A stretch of DNA of 64,000 nt from Gammaproteobacteria bacterium (GTDB lineage Bacteria > Pseudomonadota > Gammaproteobacteria > Pseudomonadales > Pseudohongiellaceae): assembly GCA_041395725.1 (NCBI GenBank), contig JAWKZW010000001.1, positions 1,240,001 through 1,304,000 of the forward strand, written 5' to 3'. The notes beneath the pieces are model-generated. The model had not been told where the DNA came from and searched no databases. It worked only from the letters and a program-made list of their open reading frames with translations. Positions within the stretch are counted from its first letter, which is position 1. Each line of letters begins with the position of its first letter. A program made the translations under genes and the position numbers. Below are positions 52,321 to 60,539 of the stretch, one piece after another.

Positions 52321-53031
52321 TCAGTGGACTATATTCTCTGCGTTAATATTCCAGCGGTAACCCATGCCATAGACCGTTTCGATACAATCGAAGCTGCTGT
52401 CGACAAGGATGAATTTTTTACGGATTCGCTTCACGTGAGAGGTAATGGTACTGCTGTCCACGTATATTTTGGACTCCTGCATCAGTACCTGCCGGCTCTT
52501 CACATGACCAGGGTACTTGGCCAGCGCATGCACCATCCAGAATTCAGTGACCGTCAGCGGTACCGGCTTGTTATCCCACTGGACTGTCATTCGCCCCACA
52601 TCCAGGGTCAACTTGCCCCGATTGAGCAGGTTTTCCGGGGATGTTGGCTGATCCTGCACATCCAGACGACGGAACAGCGCTGCAATTCGAGCCGACAGAT
52701 GGGGCAGGCTGATATCCTTGGTGAGGTAGTCGTCGGCACCCATCCTTAATCCGCTCACGGTATCGAAATCATTGTCCCGCGCGGTGAGAAAAATAATCGG
52801 CAGGGTATCGGACATGGAACGTAACGCCTGACACAGGGTGAAGCCCCCGTCGATCTCATCTTCCAGGCCGATATCGATTATGGCCAGACTTGGCAGCCTG
52901 ATGTCAAAGGCCGCCATGGCATCGCTGCGGTTGGCATAGGTCTGTACCTCATACCCCTGCTTGCGAAGCACATCCGCGTAGTTTTCCCTGATGGCTGCTT
53001 CATCTTCAACAATAGCGATTCTTCTGTTCAT
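52321..53031 (-). CDS. OmpR-type response regulator (PdsR-like)
   Basis: 236 residues from ATG 53031. Receiver domain (1-~120): 'IAIVEDEAAIRENYADVLRKQGYEV', phosphoacceptor Asp in 'AIIDIGLEDEIDG', 'IFLTARD', conserved Lys in 'YLTKDIS'. C-terminal winged helix 'PVPLTVTEFWMVHALAKYPGHVKSRQVLM', 'VYGMGYRWN'. Activated by the adjacent kinase; target genes unknown. Confidence 0.92.
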   Translation of the reverse strand: MNRRIAIVEDEAAIRENYADVLRKQGYEVQTYANRSDAMAAFDIRLPSLAIIDIGLEDEIDGGFTLCQALRSMSDTLPIIFLTARDNDFDTVSGLRMGADDYLTKDISLPHLSARIAALFRRLDVQDQPTSPENLLNRGKLTLDVGRMTVQWDNKPVPLTVTEFWMVHALAKYPGHVKSRQVLMQESKIYVDSSTITSHVKRIRKKFILVDSSFDCIETVYGMGYRWNINAENIVH

Positions 53032-53477
53032 CGCGCTCACAAAACTCCTGCTGCTAAAGGCCCGTCGCAATATCGGCAATATACTTTAAATCCTTGATTC
53101 TTATTAGCTAAATCAGCGCTCCACGAGTAATTGCCACGATTCTGCCATATTTAATCAGTACATGGCCTTTTTCGATCCCCCCAGCGGTAATAAACACCGT
53201 GTTTAATAGCCAACTCATAAGGGGAGATTCCCGGCACACCGGGGTTCCTCTTCAAGGCTGACAACCGGACCACCACGCACTCACCGGCAGAGGGCTCACG
53301 TTGTCAGACTTTATGCCAACCACCCCTGGCAGTGCAGGTTTTTAACAGGCTTTCCTGTCAGAGTGCGATAACCGCCCGGAGAGAATTTCGGATCACGGTT
53401 TGGGCAGATTCCGGGAAAGCTATCGAAGACAAAACTGGTAAGACTTCGAGTCAGTACTGTTATCCGGAGCTAGAGCA
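53032..53477. other. Divergent intergenic region between response regulator and GST genes
   Basis: 446 bp. I see no gene, clear promoter or strong terminator. It should contain divergent promoters, possibly with autoregulation. Confidence 0.4.
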
Positions 53478-54146
53478 ATGAAAGATGTCAGGCTTGTAAT
53501 CGGCAACAAAAACTATTCTTCCTGGTCCCTGTGTCCCTGGTTGCTGTTGAAAATGTTCAACGTCGACTTCGAGGAAATCTCCATCGCGTTATATCAGCGC
53601 AACACGGCGGAAAAACTTGGTCCTTTGTCGCCATCACTGAAGGTACCGGTGCTGCTCCACAAGGAGATCAGCATCTGGGATTCGCTGGCGATCTGCGAGT
53701 ATATCTCCGCCGAGCTGCTCGGTGATGTGGGCTGGCCGACCAACACCCGCAAACGAGCCAGCGCCCGCTCGGTGAGCGCCGAGATCCACGCCGACTTCCC
53801 CAATATAAAGCGCGACTGGCCGCTGAACTGCAAGGCGGGTATTCGCCGCACGGCATCCGAAAAGGTGCTGGAGGAGATTGCCCGCATCGACTCCATCTGG
53901 CGCTGCTGCCGCCACAAGTTCGGTGAGAACGGCGACTATCTGTACGGCAGGTTTTCCATCGCTGACTGCATGTTCGCGCCGGTGGCCATTATCCTGGCCA
54001 ACAACCAGGCTCAGCTGTGCGAGGAATCCCGCCGGTACTGTGATACGCTGCTGAACAACCCCTTTGTACAAAGCTGGGTTGCACAGGGACGGGCCGAGAA
54101 AGAGCCCCTGTCCATCGCTCCCCTGGCACAGGCCAGCAACATGTAA
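53478..54146 (+). CDS. Glutathione S-transferase family protein
   Basis: 222 residues. N-terminal thioredoxin-fold 'VIGNKNYSSWSLCPWLLLKM' with the SS/SxxC-type active-site region, 'KVPVLLHKEISIWDSLAICEYISAEL' for glutathione binding, and an all-helical C-domain 'LYGRFSIADCMFAPVA'. Cytoplasmic conjugation or reduction of unknown substrates. 13 bp before the DUF924 gene, same strand. Confidence 0.9.
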   Translation: MKDVRLVIGNKNYSSWSLCPWLLLKMFNVDFEEISIALYQRNTAEKLGPLSPSLKVPVLLHKEISIWDSLAICEYISAELLGDVGWPTNTRKRASARSVSAEIHADFPNIKRDWPLNCKAGIRRTASEKVLEEIARIDSIWRCCRHKFGENGDYLYGRFSIADCMFAPVAIILANNQAQLCEESRRYCDTLLNNPFVQSWVAQGRAEKEPLSIAPLAQASNM

Positions 54147-54159
54147 CCGGATAGCTTGC

Positions 54160-54699
54160 TTGAATGCCCAGGACGTAATCAGTTTCTGGTTCGAGGAAAT
54201 CGAACCAGCCCAGCGATTCAAAAAAGACCCGGCGTTTGATCGAATAATCATCGAGCGCTTTTCCTGCCTGCATCGCAGCGCCAGTCGCTGCGAACTGTAC
54301 GGCTGGCGCAACTCGCCTCAGGGTGCCCTGGCGGAAATCATCGTCCTGGATCAATTTTCCCGCAACCTGTTTCGCGACAGCCCTTTGGCCTTCGCCTCTG
54401 ACAGCCTCGCACTGGCGCTGGCCCAGGAACTGGTCAGACGGCAACTGGACAGTCAGTTAACGGTGGAACAGCGAGGCTTCGCCTACATGCCCTATATGCA
54501 CAGTGAATCCGCCGAAATCCACCAATTGGCGCTGACGCTATTCGACCAGCCGGGGCTGGAAAGACAGCTGGAATTTGAAAAACGTCACAAGGAGATCATC
54601 GACAGGTTCGGGCGCTACCCGCACCGCAATGCTCTCCTTGGCCGGGAAACTTCGGAGCAGGAGCTGCGCTTCCTGGAACAGCCAGGTTCCAGTTTCTAG
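54160..54699 (+). CDS. DUF924 family protein
   Basis: 179 residues from TTG 54160, where family homology begins ('NAQDVISFWFEEIEPAQRF'); no upstream ATG fits without overlapping the GST gene. 'GALAEIIVLDQFSRNLFRDSPLAFASDSLALALAQE' and 'FAYMPYMHSES...HQLALTLF' are typical; the fold is TPR-like helical. Function unknown. Ends 31 bp before the convergent aroG stop. Confidence 0.88.
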   Translation: MNAQDVISFWFEEIEPAQRFKKDPAFDRIIIERFSCLHRSASRCELYGWRNSPQGALAEIIVLDQFSRNLFRDSPLAFASDSLALALAQELVRRQLDSQLTVEQRGFAYMPYMHSESAEIHQLALTLFDQPGLERQLEFEKRHKEIIDRFGRYPHRNALLGRETSEQELRFLEQPGSSF

Positions 54700-54730
54700 C
54701 CCAAACAGCTGCGAGTTACAAAGGTGCTTT

Positions 54731-55813
54731 TCAAGCGTTACCGGCACTTTCGCGCTGCGGCAGGACATCCCGTAATTTCTCCGCCATATCCCGGATCGCT
54801 TTCTCGGTGGTATCCCAGTCCATACAGGCATCGGTAACGGAAACGCCGTACTGCAGCTGGCTGAGATCCTTGGGAATACTCTGGTTACCGGCGTTGATGT
54901 TGCTTTCCAGCATCACGCCGATAATGGACTGGTTACCCTCGATTATCTGATGCGCAACATCCTTTAAAACCAGTGGCTGAACCTCAGGGTTCTTGTCAGA
55001 ATTGGCGTGACTGCAGTCGATGACGATATTGCGGCTGACGCCCCCTTTCTCCAGCGCCTGTTCCGCCTGAGCCACGTGGACGGTGTCGTAGTTCGGTCCG
55101 TTACTGCCACCGCGCAAGACAACATGGGCATGAGGATTACCCTTGGTAGTTACCACCGACACCTGCCCTTGACCATTGATACCGAGAAATCGATGGGGGC
55201 TGGTGACTGACTGCATGGCATTAATCGCCACCGTCAACCCGCCATCGGTCCCGTTCTTGAATCCGACGGCAGAAGACAATCCACTGGACATCTCCCGATG
55301 AGTCTGTGACTCGGTAGTTCTGGCGCCAATGGCCGACCAGGCGATGATGTCCTGCAGGTATTGCGGAGAGATCGGGTCCAGTGCCTCGGTGGCGGCCGGC
55401 AGACCCAGCTCTACGATATCCAACAGCAGTTTGCGACCCATGCGCAGTCCGTCTTCAATTTTGAACGAATCATCAAGATAAGGATCGTTTATCAGCCCTT
55501 TCCAGCCGATGGAAGTCCGGGGTTTCTCGAAGTAAACCCGCATCACCAGGTACAGGGTATCCTTGACCTCATCTGCCAGTTTTTTCAGGCGCCGGGCATA
55601 GTCCATCGCCGCGTCAGGATCGTGAATGGAACAGGGTCCGACCACGGCAAAAAGCCGCGAATCCTTGCGATCCAGGATGTTATAAATAGTCTCGCGAGCC
55701 TCTTTGACCCGATGCTGAGCTTCGTCAATAAGCGGCAATTCATCCTTCAGCTGTTGCGGCGTAATCAGCGGCATATTAGAGGCAATATTCAGATCATCAA
55801 TCACTTCAGACAT
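54731..55813 (-). CDS. aroG: 3-deoxy-7-phosphoheptulonate synthase (DAHP synthase, type I)
   Basis: 360 residues from ATG 55813; the frame further upstream runs into structured element E1-b and is rejected. 'VVGPCSIHD', 'MRVYFEKPRTSIGWKGLINDP', 'GARTTESQTHREMSSGLS', 'GFKNGTDG', 'VLRGG', 'DCSHANSDK' are the PEP/E4P and metal-site motifs. First step of the shikimate pathway. Which aromatic amino acid inhibits it cannot be read reliably. Confidence 0.95.
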   Translation of the reverse strand: MSEVIDDLNIASNMPLITPQQLKDELPLIDEAQHRVKEARETIYNILDRKDSRLFAVVGPCSIHDPDAAMDYARRLKKLADEVKDTLYLVMRVYFEKPRTSIGWKGLINDPYLDDSFKIEDGLRMGRKLLLDIVELGLPAATEALDPISPQYLQDIIAWSAIGARTTESQTHREMSSGLSSAVGFKNGTDGGLTVAINAMQSVTSPHRFLGINGQGQVSVVTTKGNPHAHVVLRGGSNGPNYDTVHVAQAEQALEKGGVSRNIVIDCSHANSDKNPEVQPLVLKDVAHQIIEGNQSIIGVMLESNINAGNQSIPKDLSQLQYGVSVTDACMDWDTTEKAIRDMAEKLRDVLPQRESAGNA

Positions 55814-55942
55814 GATCAGGGACTCGTTCACGTTGAAAAAAGGGCGGCAATGATAACAGATGGGGCTCTTAAGTTGAACTGTGGTGCTTCTTGTTGCTTT
55901 TTGGGTCAGGCTTTTATTGCGTCGGCAATAGTGGCTCCGAGC

Positions 55943-56091
55943 GGCCTGGCCAAGCCGGGGTGTCGTGCTGCTGCGGACCGCGCCCCTCCGGGGTGCCTTC
56001 ACTCTGAAAAATGCCCTGGGGGGCGGTCATTTTTCGCCGTTCAGCGCTGGTCCTTAATTGCAGCCGCACGACACCCCGGCTTGACCATGCC
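55943..56091. repeat. Structured element E1, copy b
   Basis: Arms 55948-55974 and 56060-56086 (25 of 27 paired, extended outward) around an 85-nt core 55975-56059 of the same length as copy a (79/85 identical). The internal hairpin reads CCCC-tcc-GGGG (55983-55993) where copy a has CCCG-tcc-CGGG, a compensated change. Left flank GTGGCTCCGAGCGGC (55931-55945). Confidence 0.85.
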
Positions 56092-56236
56092 TTAGGCTTC
56101 AGCTCAGGATGAAGCCCGGCGGCTTCGAATACTTCGGCGGCGATTGGCTTGTACCGGTACGAATCATGCCTCGTCGTTTCAACAGAGACAGTTCAAAAGG
56201 CTTGCAGGAACGCTGCAGCCAAAGGTCTCGCACTGA

Positions 56237-56380
56237 GCGCCGGGCCAGGGGAATCTGAGGACGGAGCAATCAAAACGCCGCACCGACTGACCGAAGGAGA
56301 CCGCCTGCGGGCTCCTGACCGAGGGAGGGTACCCCGGAGGGGGGCAAGTTGCGGAGGATCAGATTCCCCTGGGCCGGTGC
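56237..56380. repeat. Structured element E2, copy b
   Basis: Arms 56237-56258 and 56359-56380 (20 pairs, one G.U, one mismatch) around a 100-nt core. Internal hairpin AGGAG (56295-56299) / CTCCT (56312-56316), compensated relative to copy a. It lies ~140 bp to the right of E1-b, as E2-a does of E1-a. Left flank TCTCGCACTGAGC as in copy a. Confidence 0.85.
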
Positions 56381-56583
56381 GGCCTCCGGACCAGCACACG
56401 CCCATGTCCCGAAATCCGCAAAAAGGCCCCGAGAAATCACCAGCTACTGTTGTTGCTGCAAAAGCCCGTGTTGTCAGATCGCGGGCGCGCGGCTTGGTAA
56501 AGGCGGCATGGTAAAAATAGTCACATTACATTTTGGTTTGGGCGAGTATCTGATTGGTGGATGGACTATCAGTGGCTCCGAAC

Positions 56584-56725
56584 GGCCTGGTCAGGGGAAT
56601 CTGAGGACGGAGCGATCAGAACGCCCCACCGACTGACCGAAGGAGACCGCTTGCGGGCTCCTGACCGAGGGAGGGTACCCCGGAGGGGTGCAAGTTGCGG
56701 AGGATCAGATTCCCCTGGCCCGGCG
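56584..56725. repeat. Structured element E2, copy c
   Basis: Core nearly identical to copy b, with the inner arm AGGGGAATCTGA / TCAGATTCCCCT. Its left flank GTGGCTCCGAACGGC (56572-56586) is that of the E1 elements, so E1's left boundary is joined directly to an E2 here. Between b and c (56391-56571) I see no gene. Confidence 0.85.
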
Positions 56726-56764
56726 CGGCCTCCGGATGGGCACACGCCACCAAATCAACTCCAG

Positions 56765-58648
56765 CTAAACCTTGCGATAAAGCTGCCGTCCTGACTCATT
56801 GTAGACCTCGGCCATCTCCTCCATGCCGGCCGACATGGCCTCGTCAATGCTGCCAAGCTCGCGGGCTTTGGCGTAGTCCCGCACTTCCTGGCTTATTTTC
56901 ATGGAGCAGAATTTCGGCCCGCACATGGAACAGAAATGGGCCACTTTGCCGGACTGCTTGGGCAAGGTTTCATCGTGGTAGGCCCGGGCGGTTTCCGGGT
57001 CCAGCGCCAGATTGAACTGATCTTCCCAGCGGAACTCGAAGCGAGCCTTGGAAAGCGCGTTGTCTCTCAGCTGAGCGCCCGGGTGACCCTTGGCCAGATC
57101 CGCCGCGTGGGCGGCGATTTTGTAGGCGATCAGGCCTTCCTTGACGTCCTTCTTGTCGGGCAGCCCCAGATGCTCTTTGGGCGTCACGTAGCACAGCATG
57201 GCACAACCGAACCAGCCGATCATGGCTGCACCGATACCTGAAGTAATGTGATCGTAGCCAGGGGCGATGTCCGTGGTCAAAGGGCCCAGCGTATAGAAAG
57301 GCGCTTCGTCGCAGACTTCAAGCTGCCTGGTCATGTTCTCCTGGATCATGTGCATCGGCACGTGGCCCGGGCCTTCGATCATGGTCTGTACATCGTGTTG
57401 CCAGGCGATTTTGGTCAGCTCACCCAGAGTTTCCAACTCGCCGAACTGGGCTTCATCGTTGGCATCTGCCACGGAGCCTGGTCGCAGTCCGTCGCCCAGG
57501 GAGAATGAGACATCGTAGGCCTTCATAATCTCGCAGATTTCCTCGAAATGGGTATAGAGGAAGTTTTCCTGGTGGTGAGCGAGGCACCACTTGGCCATGA
57601 TCGAGCCGCCCCGGGAGACGATACCCGTCATGCGCCTGGCGGTCAGAGGCACGTAGCGCAGCAGCACGCCCGCATGAATGGTGAAATAATCCACTCCCTG
57701 CTCTGCCTGTTCGATCAGCGTGTCACGGAAGATTTCCCAGGTCAGATCCTCGGCAACGCCATCCACTTTTTCCAGCGCCTGATAAATGGGTACTGTGCCT
57801 ATGGGCAACATGGAGTTGCGAATGATCCACTCCCGGGTTTCGTGGATGTTCCTGCCAGTCGACAGGTCCATGACGGTATCGGCACCCCAGTGGGCCGCCC
57901 AGGCCAGTTTTTCAACTTCTTCCTCGATGGAAGAGGTGACGGCCGAATTGCCGATATTGGCGTTGACCTTGACCAGGAAGTTGCGCCCGATAATCATCGG
58001 TTCGACTTCCGGGTGATTGATATTGGCGGGGATGATAGCCCGTCCTCGGGCGACTTCGTCGCGAACAAATTCCGGGGTTATCTCGCCGGGAATGGCGGCG
58101 CCGAAAGACTGCCCGGGGTGCTGGGCGGCAATCGCTGCCTGTTCCCTCGCCTGCTGGTAGTTCATGTTCTCGCGGATGGCGATAAATTCCATTTCCGGCG
58201 TGACAATTCCCTTGCGTGCGTAGTGCAGCTGCGAGACATTCCTGCCTGGCAGCGCCCGACGCGGCAGTCGCAGGTGCTCAAAGCGCAGATGGGCTGTTTG
58301 CACATCCTGCTGCCGTTGCCGCCCAAAGCTGGAGCTGACGCCATCGAGTTGCTCCGTATCACCGCGCTCTACTATCCAGGGGGTGCGTATGGGCGGCAAT
58401 CCGGCACGCAGGTCGATGTGTGCTTCGGGATCTGAATAGGGTCCGGAAGAATCGTAGACTCGCACCGGGGGGTTCGGCTCGCGGCCTGATTCGGTGACCG
58501 TGTCGGTCAGCACTATCTCCCGCATAGGTACCAGGAGATCCTCCCGGCTGCCGGCTACGGTGATCTTGCGGGAGTTCTCAAAGCGCTTACGCGTAGCGCT
58601 GTCGAGGCGGGTAATGTTGTCAAGAAACTGCTCAGTGTTGGCGCTCAT
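56765..58648 (-). CDS. thiC: Phosphomethylpyrimidine synthase
   Basis: 627 residues. Radical SAM enzyme turning aminoimidazole ribotide into the thiamine pyrimidine (HMP-P). 'EFIAIRENMNYQQARE', 'NINHPEVEPMIIGRNFLVKVNANIGNS', 'ATEPGR'-like 'DGLRPGSVADAND', 'EGPGHVPMHMIQEN' and the C-terminal cluster motif 'CSMCGPKFCSM' (CX2CX4C) are all present. I looked for a TPP riboswitch in the 379 bp upstream and found none. Confidence 0.97.
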   Translation of the reverse strand: MSANTEQFLDNITRLDSATRKRFENSRKITVAGSREDLLVPMREIVLTDTVTESGREPNPPVRVYDSSGPYSDPEAHIDLRAGLPPIRTPWIVERGDTEQLDGVSSSFGRQRQQDVQTAHLRFEHLRLPRRALPGRNVSQLHYARKGIVTPEMEFIAIRENMNYQQAREQAAIAAQHPGQSFGAAIPGEITPEFVRDEVARGRAIIPANINHPEVEPMIIGRNFLVKVNANIGNSAVTSSIEEEVEKLAWAAHWGADTVMDLSTGRNIHETREWIIRNSMLPIGTVPIYQALEKVDGVAEDLTWEIFRDTLIEQAEQGVDYFTIHAGVLLRYVPLTARRMTGIVSRGGSIMAKWCLAHHQENFLYTHFEEICEIMKAYDVSFSLGDGLRPGSVADANDEAQFGELETLGELTKIAWQHDVQTMIEGPGHVPMHMIQENMTRQLEVCDEAPFYTLGPLTTDIAPGYDHITSGIGAAMIGWFGCAMLCYVTPKEHLGLPDKKDVKEGLIAYKIAAHAADLAKGHPGAQLRDNALSKARFEFRWEDQFNLALDPETARAYHDETLPKQSGKVAHFCSMCGPKFCSMKISQEVRDYAKARELGSIDEAMSAGMEEMAEVYNESGRQLYRKV

Positions 58649-59027
58649 GGGGGTATCCTGCGAATTCCTGGCCCGCCAGAAGTTCCGACAGGCAGCGTTA
58701 GCCCTATCCGGCGCTCTGGATCAGGAATATTCCTCGTGATGAATTCAAGCAAAGCTAATGATCGCAGGCATTATGCCTTATTCCCTCCGCCTCTGTCACA
58801 GCAATGGCCGCGCCCGGAATGCGTGGTAACTCTTTGAACAGTCGTTGCGTCTAAATTGGAAAGCCAATTTGATTTGCGGGGATCCCTATGGTCTGTTTGT
58901 CACATCTGGTAACACTGTGTAGAATGCCATCAATTCTGAAACCCGCTGGAAATCAGACATTCCAGGCCTCGCGGGCCGCTGGAATGCAATTCTTTCTTAC
59001 TATCGATTTAGTCAAAGGTTTGTCACT
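58649..59027. other. Divergent region between thiC and tolC
   Basis: 379 bp. On the minus strand a GGCATAATGCC dyad containing a -10-like CATAAT lies near 58768-58778. No ACCTGATCTGG/CTGAGA motifs of a TPP riboswitch. A short AAAGG ribosome site precedes tolC. Confidence 0.5.
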
Positions 59028-60437
59028 ATGGGGCCGCTCGTTAAGACCATTGGAACCGCGCTTTGTTGTCTGTTGCCACTTTCGCTCAGCCATGCCGATG
59101 ACCTGGCCGAAATTCTCGACCTGGCGTTGAACAACGACCCTACCCTGCGCCAGGCACGTGCCCAGTACCGCTCCAATCGGGAAGTGCTGAGCCAGGGTCA
59201 AGCAGCACTTCTGCCAACTCTCTCGGTTGGCGGTACCACACAGCGCCAGACCGCCGGGCCGGCTGATTCCCTTTATAGAACATTTACAGATCCTGACACC
59301 GGCGAAACCAGCAGAGTCCGGTTTGCGAACGATATGAGCTTCCGACCGGGCCAGAACAGCCATGGCTATTTCGTGAACCTGTCGCAGGCGCTGATTAACC
59401 TGCCGGCCTGGTATACGTTTCAGAGCGCCAAGGCGACAGATCGCGCTGCGGCGATGAACTATGCCGCCCAGGAACAGGATCTTATTTTCAGGGTAGCCAT
59501 TGCCTATTTTGACGTACTGCGAGCCATCGACCTGCTGGAAACCAACCTGCAGGAAGAAGAAGCGGCACTCAGATCTCTCGAACAGACCCGTCGGCGGGAA
59601 GAGGTGGGACTGGACACCATCATCGATGTCAACGACAGCCAGGCCGCGTACGACCTGGCGCGCAACACTACCATCCTGCAGCGGGATATTCTGCAGGCGA
59701 GCTACGAGTCATTGGAAGCGATCACCGGCAGGCCCCATCCCAGAATCGAGGTCTTGCGGGAGGATTTCCCGGTCCTGCGCGTGGAAGGTGAACTGGAAGA
59801 CTGGGAGGCCATGGCTGAGGATAACAGCCTGGCTGTGGCCGCCGCTGAATATAGCCTTGTCGCTACCAGGGAGACACTAAGAGCCCGCAAGGCAGCCCAC
59901 CTCCCTACCCTGTCTGCCGGCGGCAGTTTCAGTCATTTTGTGACACCGTCGATTGTGCGGGATGGTGTGCAGGCCAGTGGCGGTGCGTTTGATCAGACCA
60001 ACCTGTCGCTGACTCTCAGTATTCCGATCTACAGCGGTGGAGCAGTCAGCTCCCGCCGCCGTGCCGCCGAGTATGACGTCATAGCCGCCCAGGAAGGCCT
60101 GGAACTGGCCAAGCGCCAGTTGACCCAGAACATCCGCAACACCTACCGCCGGGTTAACACCGACGTGCTGGTCATCGCCCAGCGCCAGCAGTCGATCGTT
60201 TCCGCCCAGAGCGCCCTGGATCAGACTGAACTGGGCGTTGAAGTGGGACAGCGCAACATCGTGGAACTGCTCCGGGCGCGGGAAAATCTGTTCCGCGCTC
60301 TGCGCGAATACGCCGTAGCCCGCTACGACTACGTGCTGGATACCCTGGCACTGAAACAGGTCAGCGGCGTGCTGACTCCACAGGACGTGCTGGATCTGAA
60401 CACCTGGCTGGAAGAACCGGAAACCACCGTTCAGTAA
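59028..60437 (+). CDS. tolC: TolC-family outer-membrane efflux/secretion channel
   Basis: 469 residues: signal peptide to ~LSHA, then two repeats of the outer-membrane efflux protein fold ('LAEILDLALNNDPTLRQARAQYRSNREVLSQGQAALLPTLSVGG', 'ETLRARKAAHLPTLSAGGSFSHF', 'LSIPIYSGGAVSSRRRAAEYDVIAAQEGLELAKRQLTQNIRNTYRRV'). Forms the trimeric exit duct for tripartite pumps and type I secretion. No pump genes are adjacent. Ends at a strong hairpin terminator. Confidence 0.95.
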   Translation: MGPLVKTIGTALCCLLPLSLSHADDLAEILDLALNNDPTLRQARAQYRSNREVLSQGQAALLPTLSVGGTTQRQTAGPADSLYRTFTDPDTGETSRVRFANDMSFRPGQNSHGYFVNLSQALINLPAWYTFQSAKATDRAAAMNYAAQEQDLIFRVAIAYFDVLRAIDLLETNLQEEEAALRSLEQTRRREEVGLDTIIDVNDSQAAYDLARNTTILQRDILQASYESLEAITGRPHPRIEVLREDFPVLRVEGELEDWEAMAEDNSLAVAAAEYSLVATRETLRARKAAHLPTLSAGGSFSHFVTPSIVRDGVQASGGAFDQTNLSLTLSIPIYSGGAVSSRRRAAEYDVIAAQEGLELAKRQLTQNIRNTYRRVNTDVLVIAQRQQSIVSAQSALDQTELGVEVGQRNIVELLRARENLFRALREYAVARYDYVLDTLALKQVSGVLTPQDVLDLNTWLEEPETTVQ

Positions 60438-60491
60438 GCGGACCCGGGTGAACGCATCAGGCAGAACCAGACACAACCCTCAGAACAACAA

Positions 60492-60514
60492 AAAGCCGGC
60501 ATATAGCCGGCTTT
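60492..60514. terminator. Bidirectional terminator between tolC and ovoA
   Basis: AAAGCCGGC-atata-GCCGGCTTT, 9-bp stem with A/T runs on both sides, between two convergent genes. Confidence 0.85.
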
Positions 60515-60539
60515 CTGTTAATAAACCCTGTTGAGGCCG

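Noticed and set aside
56149..56794. Small open frames through E2-b and E2-c (peptide ...TPHRLTEGDRLRAPDRG...)
   Set aside because: Same peptide in three places only because the structured core is repeated; no start context.
57548..58435. 295-residue open frame opposite thiC
   Set aside because: Antisense shadow of thiC.
58649..58900. TPP riboswitch upstream of thiC
   Set aside because: The sequence CCTGATCCAG-like at ~58730 recalls part of the motif, but the CTGAGA and ACCAGCG-type partners are missing.
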